From Ruminiclostridium sp. (lineage in GTDB: Bacteria; Bacillota; Clostridia; Oscillospirales; Oscillospiraceae), in NCBI GenBank assembly GCA_022792035.1, contig JAAWAE010000027.1, positions 1 to 59,505 on the forward strand: a stretch of 59,505 nucleotides of DNA, written 5' to 3'. The notes under the pieces were generated by a model that saw only the letters and a program-made list of their open reading frames with translations, was not told the DNA's origin and did not search any database. This document shows positions 35,613-43,629 of the stretch, piece after piece. Position numbers and translations under genes: made by a program. The stretch's first letter is position 1, and every line of letters begins with the position of its first letter.

Positions 35613-36256
35613 ACCCCCTTGTCCCGTTCCGGCACATGGGCGATGGGATGGACCCCCCGGCTGTCGCTGAGCGCCTCCTGGTCCAGGACGGCCTTGGGGT
35701 CGGCGTCCCGGAGGTGGAGGAGTTTTTCTCCCAAGATCTGGGAGAAGCCGGACATGAGGACGGTTTGGATGATGAAATCCTCCACGGCCTCCTCGCTGGC
35801 CTGGGCGCTGAGGATATCCTCCCCGGCGGCCCGGGTCTGGGCGGTGTAGAAGGTGCCGACTTTCTGCACACGGTGGATATAATTGGTGTAAAAGTTGCGC
35901 ACGGTTTCCTCATCCTCCCCGGTGGGCAGGAGTTTTTGCAGGCTGCTGATGCTGGTGCCCTGTTTTAGGGTAAAGATCATGATCAGGTAGGCGATATGGA
36001 TGCGGTAATACTTCCGTTTTTCCGGGGCCGGCATGACTTTCAGGCGGACGTAGTTGTTGATGGTGGTGGAGGTAACGGGTTTATCCTTCTGTTCCTCCAC
36101 GGGGATGAAGTCCAGATATTGGCCCAGCAGGGCGATGACCTGATCCATATACAGGCCGATATCGGGCAATTCTTTCCATTCTGGGAGCTTATAATGGTTG
36201 AGGTAATTTTCCCAACGCAGGAGCTTATGAGCCACCAGATCTTTGTCATAACGCAT
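35609..36256 (-). CDS. DUF1836 domain protein
   Basis: MRYDKDLVAHKLLRWENYLNHYKLPEWKELPDIGLYMDQVIALLGQYLDF; TTINNYVRLKVMPAPEKRKYYR. Confidence 0.75.
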   Translation of the reverse strand: MRYDKDLVAHKLLRWENYLNHYKLPEWKELPDIGLYMDQVIALLGQYLDFIPVEEQKDKPVTSTTINNYVRLKVMPAPEKRKYYRIHIAYLIMIFTLKQGTSISSLQKLLPTGEDEETVRNFYTNYIHRVQKVGTFYTAQTRAAGEDILSAQASEEAVEDFIIQTVLMSGFSQILGEKLLHLRDADPKAVLDQEALSDSRGVHPIAHVPERDKGV

Positions 36257-36411
36257 AGCTCGCTCACTTTCCGGACCCAAGGGTCCACGCATGACGCGTC
36301 TCGAATTCTGATGATGTTGCTGTTATTGTACTATAAATCCCCGCCCACCACAACCGCCTTTCCTATTTTATTTTCATCTTTGTGGTATGAAAAAATTAAA
36401 TTCCTTTTGCC

Positions 36412-36440
36412 TTGAATTTGATAAATTCATATAGTATACT
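36412..36440 (+). promoter_or_regulatory. SigA-type promoter of sigma factor gene (TTGAAT-17-TATACT)
   Basis: -35 36412-36417, -10 36435-36440, upstream of ATG 36469. Confidence 0.65.
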
Positions 36441-36468
36441 AACGCAAAAGAGAAAAGGAGGGGCATTC

Positions 36469-37032
36469 ATGACAGATCAGGAATTCTTTTCTCAGCTCTT
36501 CCAACAGGAGTACGGCACCCTCTTGACCTACGCACGTAAAATGCTCAGCCTGCATGGGACCTTCGTCAACACAGATGACGCGGAAGACGCCGTACAAGAG
36601 ACCCTAATCCTAGCGTGGAAGAAATCCGAAGAAGTCCGGCAGCGGGAAAACCCCGGGGCTTGGCTGATGGAAGCATTAAAATATGTATTATTGCACATGA
36701 TTCGCGACGACCGGAACATCATAAAAAGGCTGGCCGCTGTTTGCGTGGAACTAAACCCAAACGACCACTTCCCCGCCCCAGGGGCCAGCCTGGAATTGGA
36801 GGGCATCACCACCCCGGAAAACCTGCTTCTCCTGCGGGAGTTCTACCTAGACGGGGAGACTTATGAAACGCTTTGTCTGAAATATAACCTAAAAAAGTCC
36901 GCTTTGGCCATGCGTTTGAGACGGGCGAAAGAGGATTTCAAAAAAAATTACGAAAAAATTGAGGAACCCAGTGAACTTTCCGCCAAAAGTGGGAATGTAT
37001 TAAGAGAAGGGGGTGTAGGCAATGAAAAATGA
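36469..37032 (+). CDS. ECF-type RNA polymerase sigma factor
   Basis: Sigma region 2 DDAEDAVQETLILAWKKSEEVRQRENPGAWL; region 4 LREFYLDGETYETLCLKYNLKKSALAMRLRRAKEDF. Confidence 0.85.
   Translation: MTDQEFFSQLFQQEYGTLLTYARKMLSLHGTFVNTDDAEDAVQETLILAWKKSEEVRQRENPGAWLMEALKYVLLHMIRDDRNIIKRLAAVCVELNPNDHFPAPGASLELEGITTPENLLLLREFYLDGETYETLCLKYNLKKSALAMRLRRAKEDFKKNYEKIEEPSELSAKSGNVLREGGVGNEK
36971..37012 (+). promoter_or_regulatory. Repeated motif site A (putative ECF promoter) inside 3' end of sigma gene
   Basis: GTGAACTTTCCGCCAAAAGTGGGAATGTATTAAGAGAAGG. Confidence 0.5.
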
Positions 37033-37891
37033 GCACACCAACTGGGAAACCCTTTCCACCCCTGCCCTGGAGAAATTACTTTCCGCAGACTTTTTGTCCG
37101 ACGAGGACAACCTATCTCCAGAGGAAATCTACAAAATCACGGAGGTGATCACGAAAAGAGAAAAGGAAACCAATACCTCGCCCCAGGTGGACGTTGACGC
37201 TGCCTGGGAAACCTTCCTGGCACGCATTGCGGCCGAAGAAAACACCGCCCTTGACCATGACGGTGAAACCGAAACGGATATCATTCCCTTCCAACACCCC
37301 CAGGAAGAGGAGCGCATACCAAACGGGAAAGGCCGCAAAAAAATTCGTTGGAATATATCCGTTGCAGCGATTCTTTGTATCTTAGTTGTGGTTTTCGTGG
37401 TTCCAGTTAGCGCAAGCGGGAGACTAGAGGACTTCGTGCGGTGGACCACCGACACATTTTTCTATCCATCTTCTACAGGAAATGATCAGATTCTCAATAG
37501 TAAGGAAGTATACGAAACGCTGGAGAATACAACAGATAAATTCACGGCTCTTCCTATATTGCCAAAATGGTTTCCAGATGGAACAAAAGTTGGAACAACC
37601 TCAGTAGATACAAATGATGCTTTTACTTCTATATCAACTGATTTTTCTATCGGAGAAAATGACTTTTACTTTTCAATACGAGTGATAAACTCTGCCGATT
37701 TCGGTATCTCCGAGATAGAAAAGAATGATGGTCCTGTAGAAGAATATGTTGTAAATGGTATTTCCCATTTTATCATGGAAAACTATGAACAAAAAATCAT
37801 TACATGGCGAAATGGCAATGTTCAATGCACCATTTATGGATATCTTTCGACGAATGATCTAAAAAAAATGGTCAAATCAATTTATGAATAA
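37022..37891 (+). CDS. Membrane-anchored anti-sigma factor-like protein with DUF4367-like domain
   Basis: Overlaps sigma gene end; central TM WNISVAAILCILVVVFVVPVSA; extracytoplasmic LPKWFPDGTKVGTT... domain. Confidence 0.72.
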   Translation: MKNEHTNWETLSTPALEKLLSADFLSDEDNLSPEEIYKITEVITKREKETNTSPQVDVDAAWETFLARIAAEENTALDHDGETETDIIPFQHPQEEERIPNGKGRKKIRWNISVAAILCILVVVFVVPVSASGRLEDFVRWTTDTFFYPSSTGNDQILNSKEVYETLENTTDKFTALPILPKWFPDGTKVGTTSVDTNDAFTSISTDFSIGENDFYFSIRVINSADFGISEIEKNDGPVEEYVVNGISHFIMENYEQKIITWRNGNVQCTIYGYLSTNDLKKMVKSIYE

Positions 37892-37906
37892 CAAGAGGTG
37901 CTCTCC

Positions 37907-38365
37907 ATGAAATTAGTAAACAATATTTTTCTTCCCTTGTTCCTTTTGTTTGTACTCTCGTTTAACATAGCAGTCCCATCTTATGCGGCTACGGTCCCTG
38001 AACCGGACGCTGATGTTTATGCCAGTCGATTTTTTACAGAGAAGTATGCTACCGCTTCCGCAAAAGGAAATGGGATCGTTGCCTTTTCCTACAATGTGGT
38101 TGCAACTGGCACTATGGACCGGCTTGGTGCGACGCAAATTACCATTTATAGACAAGCAGATTCTGGATCTTTTACACCGGTTTATGCTTACAACTTAAGC
38201 AATAAACCAAATCTGATGAAAAGTAATGTAGGGAGTGCAACTTCCATCGTAAACTATCAGGGGACGGTGGGAAAGTATTACAAAGCACAGATCACCCTTC
38301 ATGCGACAAAAAATGGTTCCAGTGAATCGACCTCTATATACACAAATGTTGTCAAAGCAACTTAA
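37907..38365 (+). CDS. Small secreted protein of unknown function
   Basis: Signal peptide MKLVNNIFLPLFLLFVLSFNIAVPSYAATV; FSYNVVATGTMDRLGATQITIYRQ. Confidence 0.65.
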   Translation: MKLVNNIFLPLFLLFVLSFNIAVPSYAATVPEPDADVYASRFFTEKYATASAKGNGIVAFSYNVVATGTMDRLGATQITIYRQADSGSFTPVYAYNLSNKPNLMKSNVGSATSIVNYQGTVGKYYKAQITLHATKNGSSESTSIYTNVVKAT

Positions 38366-38373
38366 AAAAATAG

Positions 38374-38460
38374 CATGGAATCTTCCCCGCTTTACTTTTT
38401 GCACTTTTTTTGAGAAATTTCCAAAATCGAAGTGAACTTTCCGGGAAAAGTGGGAATGTA
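38374..38460 (+). repeat. 87-bp perfect direct repeat, copy 1
   Basis: CATGGAATCTTCCCCGCTTTACTTTTTGCACTTTTTTTGAGAAATTTCC...GTGGGAATGTA identical to 41769-41855. Confidence 0.9.
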
Positions 38461-38474
38461 GTTAATAGAAGGAC
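38432..38474 (+). promoter_or_regulatory. Repeated motif site B
   Basis: GTGAACTTTCCGGGAAAAGTGGGAATGTAGTTAATAGAAGGACAT. Confidence 0.5.
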
Positions 38475-38564
38475 ATAAATAAGAGATTTATTTTTCCTTC
38501 TTTCTTCCCAGAAATCGGCCCAAACAACAATCCCCGCAGAAAAATAAAAAATTTCGTAAAAGGA

Positions 38565-38607
38565 GTGAACTTTTCGCCAAATCTGGGAATGTATTAGTAG
38601 AAGGACA
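38565..38607 (+). promoter_or_regulatory. Repeated motif site C, upstream of secreted protein gene
   Basis: GTGAACTTTTCGCCAAATCTGGGAATGTATTAGTAGAAGGACAT. Confidence 0.55.
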
Positions 38608-38718
38608 TAGAGGCGAGACCAGCCCGCTTTAGACGGAGAATAGAAAGAAGGAGAGGCTTACCAAATGATAAAACGGTAGAAGTACACAAGAACCTATGAT
38701 TCATGAAAGGAGAAAATC

Positions 38719-39738
38719 ATGAAAAAACGTATGATGTCTATGGCTCTGTGCCTGTGTATGGCGCTCTCGCTGGCGGTCCCTGCTGGAGCAGTTAATCTTT
38801 CTAAACCGGAAAACGAAACCCTTACATTGAAAGGCTTTTCCTATAATATGGACGGAAGCAACATTGATAAGGATTATTCGTATACGGTCGATGCAGATGT
38901 GGTAATTGACGGCGAAAGCGCCTATGTTTCGATTGAAGATGCTCCGGATGAACTGGCGCAATATGACCTGACCAATCTGGAAATGGAAAAAATCGACGAT
39001 ACCGCTTACATTCATAGATTGAATGATGATGTCGAGGTTTTTCTTGAAAAAACAGAAACTGACTCGACACTATTGGATATTATTGTGAACGATCGCGCCT
39101 ATGCTTTCGGTGGGGATCGTCTCGATAAGGTTACTGAGTTTATCGAGACGAAAAATTCTAATACTACGCCCGATGTTGTTAGCATTGATCCAGGTACATC
39201 TATTTCTCCAAGAGCAACAAATGCAGGGAGAGTAATCTCTATCTTACATAAAAAAATATTGTTTCAGGCATATTGGGATCCAGCTAAAAACAATAAATTA
39301 TATATGATAGTTAATACTAAAGGATCATACTATACAGATGCACCTCTCACGTCGGTAGTTACCGGTTTGAAATTTGAAAATGGAAAAGTTCCATCTTCTT
39401 ATGATATTGTTGCTACAAATCCAAGTGGTAGCACTGGTTCAAATTCGAATTTTGAGAATTTTTATCAATTCTTAGTCAATACGCTTTCTCCAGTTAAAAT
39501 CTTCCTTCCCACTTACACTCCAGCTACTAAATCGTCTGCAGACGCGAATACTTTTACTTTCAACCTTGATTTTCAAGCATCCTGGGAAAGTTTAAATGGC
39601 ACAGCAAATGAAAGAAACGGCATAGGAATGCGTTTATTCCTTGACCATAATGGAGTGAGCCCCGTTCCTTCAGGAAAAATTACTCTTTCAATCCGAGTAA
39701 CAGCAACAGGGTATTTTACCGAAACAATGTATATATGA
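38719..39738 (+). CDS. Secreted protein of unknown function
   Basis: Signal peptide MKKRMMSMALCLCMALSLAVPAGA; SD AAAGGAG. Confidence 0.7.
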   Translation: MKKRMMSMALCLCMALSLAVPAGAVNLSKPENETLTLKGFSYNMDGSNIDKDYSYTVDADVVIDGESAYVSIEDAPDELAQYDLTNLEMEKIDDTAYIHRLNDDVEVFLEKTETDSTLLDIIVNDRAYAFGGDRLDKVTEFIETKNSNTTPDVVSIDPGTSISPRATNAGRVISILHKKILFQAYWDPAKNNKLYMIVNTKGSYYTDAPLTSVVTGLKFENGKVPSSYDIVATNPSGSTGSNSNFENFYQFLVNTLSPVKIFLPTYTPATKSSADANTFTFNLDFQASWESLNGTANERNGIGMRLFLDHNGVSPVPSGKITLSIRVTATGYFTETMYI

Positions 39739-39740
39739 TA

Positions 39741-39776
39741 TGCAGGCGATCTCTGGTGTTCCAGAGATCGCCTGTT
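39741..39776 (+). terminator. Hairpin AGGCGATCTCTGG/CCAGAGATCGCCT
   Basis: Perfect stem directly after ORF. Confidence 0.7.
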
Positions 39777-39798
39777 ATTAAAGAAAGTGGTGTTTTCT

Positions 39799-40224
39799 AT
39801 GAAGAGTAAATGGAAAAAAATAATCCCTATCCTTCTAGTACTGAGTCTACTATTCAATGTGGTTTTCTTATACAAATTTAAAGAACTTTACTGGCAATAT
39901 TGGCAACAAGGGATTATAGGTTTGCATCATTCTGCCCTCTATATGACCACCATCATGCCCCGTATGGAGGACCCAGAGGACTGGGATAACGCCGCATTTT
40001 GCTTGGGAGAAATGTTGCAAAATGTGCGGGTGAAAGATAGAGCGGATAACTTTACGGTAGAACGGTTGATTTTTGCGGTCTCTCAGGTGAATGGTTCGCA
40101 GGACCGGATACAACTGTGCGAACAGCTTCGTGAACTCACTTTTGGCTGGGATACCGGAGAATGGACTTGCACCATGATTCGAGGGAATATAGACGAATTG
40201 ATGCAATTGTGCGGATATGAGTAA
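39799..40224 (+). CDS. Membrane-anchored hypothetical protein
   Basis: MKSKWKKIIPILLVLSLLFNVVFLYKF N-terminal TM. Confidence 0.55.
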   Translation: MKSKWKKIIPILLVLSLLFNVVFLYKFKELYWQYWQQGIIGLHHSALYMTTIMPRMEDPEDWDNAAFCLGEMLQNVRVKDRADNFTVERLIFAVSQVNGSQDRIQLCEQLRELTFGWDTGEWTCTMIRGNIDELMQLCGYE

Positions 40225-40232
40225 TGCATTCA

Positions 40233-40299
40233 ATGAAAATTTAATAAAAATAAGGTTGACATTTGCCTTTCCATCCTTTACAATTTTTTATAGGCAATC
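40233..40299 (+). repeat. About 65-bp repeat carrying SigA promoter (TTGACA-17-TACAAT), copy 1
   Basis: Near-identical to 43162-43226. Confidence 0.8.
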
Positions 40300-40334
40300 C
40301 ATATGGCCCCACAGGACAAAATTTCACGAAAGCT

Positions 40335-40377
40335 GTGAACTTTTCGCCAAATCTGGGAATATATTAGTAGAAGGACG
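40335..40377 (+). promoter_or_regulatory. Repeated motif site D, upstream of secreted protein gene
   Basis: GTGAACTTTTCGCCAAATCTGGGAATATATTAGTAGAAGGACGT. Confidence 0.55.
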
Positions 40378-40527
40378 TAAACGAGAGAATTGTTTCTTCC
40401 TTCTAAAGTCCCAGAAATCGGCCCACATATATTATCCAAAGAAAAATAAAGGACATGAAAGGAGTGATATTTTATATTAGATAGCTGTTATATACCAACA
40501 AACATATAGCAAATAAAGGAGGATATT

Positions 40528-41409
40528 ATGTTTAAAAGAATTATTGCTTTGGTTCTCTGCACAATTATGTGTATTGGTACTGCATTTGCACTTGAGCCAA
40601 CAGAAGTTTCCTGTAAACTTGATCCAAGTGGAAATCGGGTGAATATAGGAACAGTGCCATTTGGGCGTGCGCGGCTTACAACTTATGTAACGAGTAAGTT
40701 CAATGCTAGCAGCATAAAAAATATTTATGGAAATTCAGCGATATCGATTCATAATGAGAATCAAATATTAAGCCAACAAGAAAAAACAGACCATTACAAA
40801 AAAGACACAAATGTAAGCACCTTCTATGATCGCAACCTTTCTTTTCCAGAAATTATAATTGATTTAGTTGGATACGGTCGAGTACGACATACTAATGGCC
40901 AAGCTTATGAAAGTACTCCTTTGGTATGCCCTGCACGATTTGGGGGAAGAAACTTCTATGAACTGCGCCCCCTCAATTCTTTGAGTGCAAATGATGAAAG
41001 CATGGGTTTGGGTAATGAAAAAGCAAATGCTATAGCTACGGTAGCTAACACTGTATTTGATTACGATTTTAGCAACTATAACTATGCATCTTTTTATGAT
41101 CTTTGGACAGATGAAACACTTCCTGATAACATGGCTACTATGAGAGATATTTTAATTGATGTGTTCAATGCGGGCAAAGAAGGAACACATCTTCCCTTTG
41201 GTTTCTTCTATAATGATGAATTTGCCTACACTGTAGTAGAGCAGGAGGACGGCTCCCTTGCACTGACAGAATATAGCTTATATCCTAGTACAGCTGCTAC
41301 AGTGTCTACCCAGAGTGAGGATACATCTTTTGACACCCCCAGCTATGAAGTCATTGATGTTGAAGTCGCAGATGCTGATCATTCGGTCATCAACATTATG
41401 TACCAGTAA
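40528..41409 (+). CDS. Secreted protein of unknown function
   Basis: Signal peptide MFKRIIALVLCTIMCIGTAFA; SD AAAGGAGG. Confidence 0.7.
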   Translation: MFKRIIALVLCTIMCIGTAFALEPTEVSCKLDPSGNRVNIGTVPFGRARLTTYVTSKFNASSIKNIYGNSAISIHNENQILSQQEKTDHYKKDTNVSTFYDRNLSFPEIIIDLVGYGRVRHTNGQAYESTPLVCPARFGGRNFYELRPLNSLSANDESMGLGNEKANAIATVANTVFDYDFSNYNYASFYDLWTDETLPDNMATMRDILIDVFNAGKEGTHLPFGFFYNDEFAYTVVEQEDGSLALTEYSLYPSTAATVSTQSEDTSFDTPSYEVIDVEVADADHSVINIMYQ

Positions 41410-41496
41410 CGAATATAATCTGGATAAATCTCTGTGGCCCTGCTTTTTTCATAGGGATTTATCCCTATATTCCAGACACAAAAAAGAGGTTATTTC

Positions 41497-41710
41497 ATGT
41501 TCAAGAAAATCATATCTGGCGTGATATGCACTCTTTTCTGTGGTAGAGCAGGGCGACGGGACATTAATCCTAACGGAATATCTCTTAAAACCTGAAGCAG
41601 GAGCTACACAGAAGGAAGTTGACTACTTTGTTGTTCCTTCCTATCAGGTAGTACATCAGGAACGAAAGACAGCAGACCGAGAAGTGATTGACCTCATGTA
41701 TACGGGGTAA
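41497..41710 (+). pseudogene. Internally deleted paralogue remnant of the 40528 secreted protein
   Basis: N-term MFKKIISGVICTLFC fused out of frame to C-term VVEQGDGTLILTEYLLKPEAGATQKEVDYFVVPSYQVVHQERKTADREVIDLMYTG* (cf. VVEQEDGSLALTEYSLYPS...PSYEVIDVEVADADHSVINIMYQ). Confidence 0.8.
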
Positions 41711-41768
41711 TCCATTTCTAACAAAATTGGCCCCCGGCTCAAGTGCCGGGGGCCTCCTGTTCCCCCTT

Positions 41769-41855
41769 CATGGAATCTTCCCCGCTTTACTTTTTGCACT
41801 TTTTTTGAGAAATTTCCAAAATCGAAGTGAACTTTCCGGGAAAAGTGGGAATGTA
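41769..41855 (+). repeat. 87-bp perfect direct repeat, copy 2
   Basis: Identical to 38374-38460. Confidence 0.9.
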
Positions 41856-41870
41856 TTAGTAGAAGGACAT
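41827..41870 (+). promoter_or_regulatory. Repeated motif site E, upstream of cysteine peptidase gene
   Basis: GTGAACTTTCCGGGAAAAGTGGGAATGTATTAGTAGAAGGACAT. Confidence 0.55.
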
Positions 41871-41976
41871 AGAAGCAAGGACAGCCTGCCTTTGCAGAGG
41901 ATAGAAAGGAGAGTAATTCCCATGTGGGTGTAAATCTCGGTGCATCATATTCTATGTTAAAAAAGGAGATATTATA

Positions 41977-43098
41977 ATGAAAAAGATTATATCTATGATC
42001 CTCGTTCTTTCCCTAGTGTTCAGTTTATCTGTCTCTGCATTTGCTGTTAATGTAGATGCAGATGCACAGGTATCTGACGATGTAGTGGATGCTGTCAATA
42101 TAGTACTTAGTACTATGGCCGGAGAAAAAGAAGATTACGGGTTTGATGCAGATGTCGATTTTATGAAACTTCAAATTGGAAATGAAGTTCCTGCATATCA
42201 GGTTGAAAATACAAGTCTTAATGAGATAAAAGACATGGATTTTTATCCTATAATAGATGAATATGGAGATGTCGTTGCAATAGCAAAAATCATAATCGAT
42301 AATAGAATATTGGCATTTGTTGATCCTACAATGTCTTTCAATCTAAACGATATTCATGAGGAAAGCCAAATTTCCATAATATTTGATGATATTGGCAGTT
42401 ATTGTTGGGATGGGACATCTGCTAAATTACTTGGTGAATCTGGATTATTTGATGTACCTGAAAATACATTAGACTCTATTCCATCTTCAGCGTATGCAAG
42501 AATGGATACCTCTTCAATTACTGTAGCCCAAAATCTTGATAGTTCTTCAAATTCTGCTATGCCTGCTGGATATGATGATGAAGTAGCCTATATGGAAGTG
42601 AGTAAAGTAAAAAAACCATCTGGAAGTATGTGGTGTTGGGCAGCTTGTATGGCCAGTGTTGTAAATACTCTTAAGTCTGGAAACTACACATGTGAAAAAA
42701 TGGCAAACATCTATACGACCAATCAACAACAAGGAGCTACTTCGGGCCAAATAAGATCAAGATTTTTATCAAACTTTGGATTAAGATATAGTGAAATCAT
42801 TCCTGGCGTCACCGTAAGACGTGGTGATATGGTTGGGTATATTGGAAATAAAAAACCAGTCTTCGCAGTGTTTATACCAGATAATGTCACTAACCCCATT
42901 GCTCATTCGACAATTTTACGTGGATTTAATAATCTAAACAATACATTTTCCATTATGGATCCAGATGTTGGAAAATATGTTACAGGACAAATTGGATTTA
43001 AAGGCCAAAAGCCTGATCCGATTTGGGGGCGTCTTATGTATGTACAGCCTAATGGAAGTCAGGAAATGAAAATTTGTGAATATATGTATTTAACTTGA
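41977..43098 (+). CDS. Secreted papain-like/C39-like cysteine peptidase
   Basis: Signal peptide; KKPSGSMWCWAACMASVVNTL catalytic Cys motif; IAHSTILRGFNN His motif. Confidence 0.72.
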   Translation: MKKIISMILVLSLVFSLSVSAFAVNVDADAQVSDDVVDAVNIVLSTMAGEKEDYGFDADVDFMKLQIGNEVPAYQVENTSLNEIKDMDFYPIIDEYGDVVAIAKIIIDNRILAFVDPTMSFNLNDIHEESQISIIFDDIGSYCWDGTSAKLLGESGLFDVPENTLDSIPSSAYARMDTSSITVAQNLDSSSNSAMPAGYDDEVAYMEVSKVKKPSGSMWCWAACMASVVNTLKSGNYTCEKMANIYTTNQQQGATSGQIRSRFLSNFGLRYSEIIPGVTVRRGDMVGYIGNKKPVFAVFIPDNVTNPIAHSTILRGFNNLNNTFSIMDPDVGKYVTGQIGFKGQKPDPIWGRLMYVQPNGSQEMKICEYMYLT

Positions 43099-43161
43099 TT
43101 CATTTTCATCAAGATTTAGTAGCCCCCCGGCCCCCGCCGGGGGGCTTCCTGCTTCCTCCTC

Positions 43162-43226
43162 ATGAAAATTTAATAAAAAAGGTTGACATTTGCCTTTCCA
43201 TCCTTTACAATTTTTTATAGGCAATC
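43162..43226 (+). repeat. About 65-bp repeat carrying SigA promoter, copy 2
   Basis: ATGAAAATTTAATAAAAAAGGTTGACATTTGCCTTTCCATCCTTTACAATTTTTTATAGGCAATC. Confidence 0.8.
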
Positions 43227-43285
43227 TCGACAGACAACCACCCCCGGCCCACCCGGCCACCGGAAGAGAGAAAGGAGCGCATCCC

Positions 43286-43474
43286 ATGGATATACTTTAT
43301 ATCCTCATTAGCTTAATCTGGCCCTTCGTGTTTGTGTTCAACCTCATCAACGCCATCCGGGACGAGAGGGGCTCGATGAATTTTTCCCGGAAGGCGTCCG
43401 CAACATGGGCCGCGATTGGCTTTCTTATGGTGACCGTCTGGCCGAGTATTTTCGGCTGGATCATCACTTTGTAA
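43286..43474 (+). CDS. Small two-TM hypothetical membrane protein
   Basis: MDILYILISLIWPFVFVFNLINAIRDERGSMNFSRKASATWAAIGFLMVTVWPSIFGWIITL. Confidence 0.55.
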   Translation: MDILYILISLIWPFVFVFNLINAIRDERGSMNFSRKASATWAAIGFLMVTVWPSIFGWIITL

Positions 43475-43629
43475 AGTGAATCTTAACCGCCTCCCCTCAT
43501 AACGCGGGGGAAACTCGCGGGTCGCCGAGGGCGGCGACCCCTATATACAAGGTAGGTTTCTCCCAAAAACCACGTCGGTTTCCTGGACGCGTGGTCCCCT
43601 CCACCCAATGCGCTATATGGAGGTTCACA

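Noticed and set aside
40217-40480. ORF with CELFAKSGNILVEG
   Set aside because: Translation of repeated DNA motif site D and promoter repeat; no start context or homologous domain
41688-41933. ORF with SELSGKSGNVLVEGHRS
   Set aside because: Translation through terminator hairpin and motif site E; intergenic
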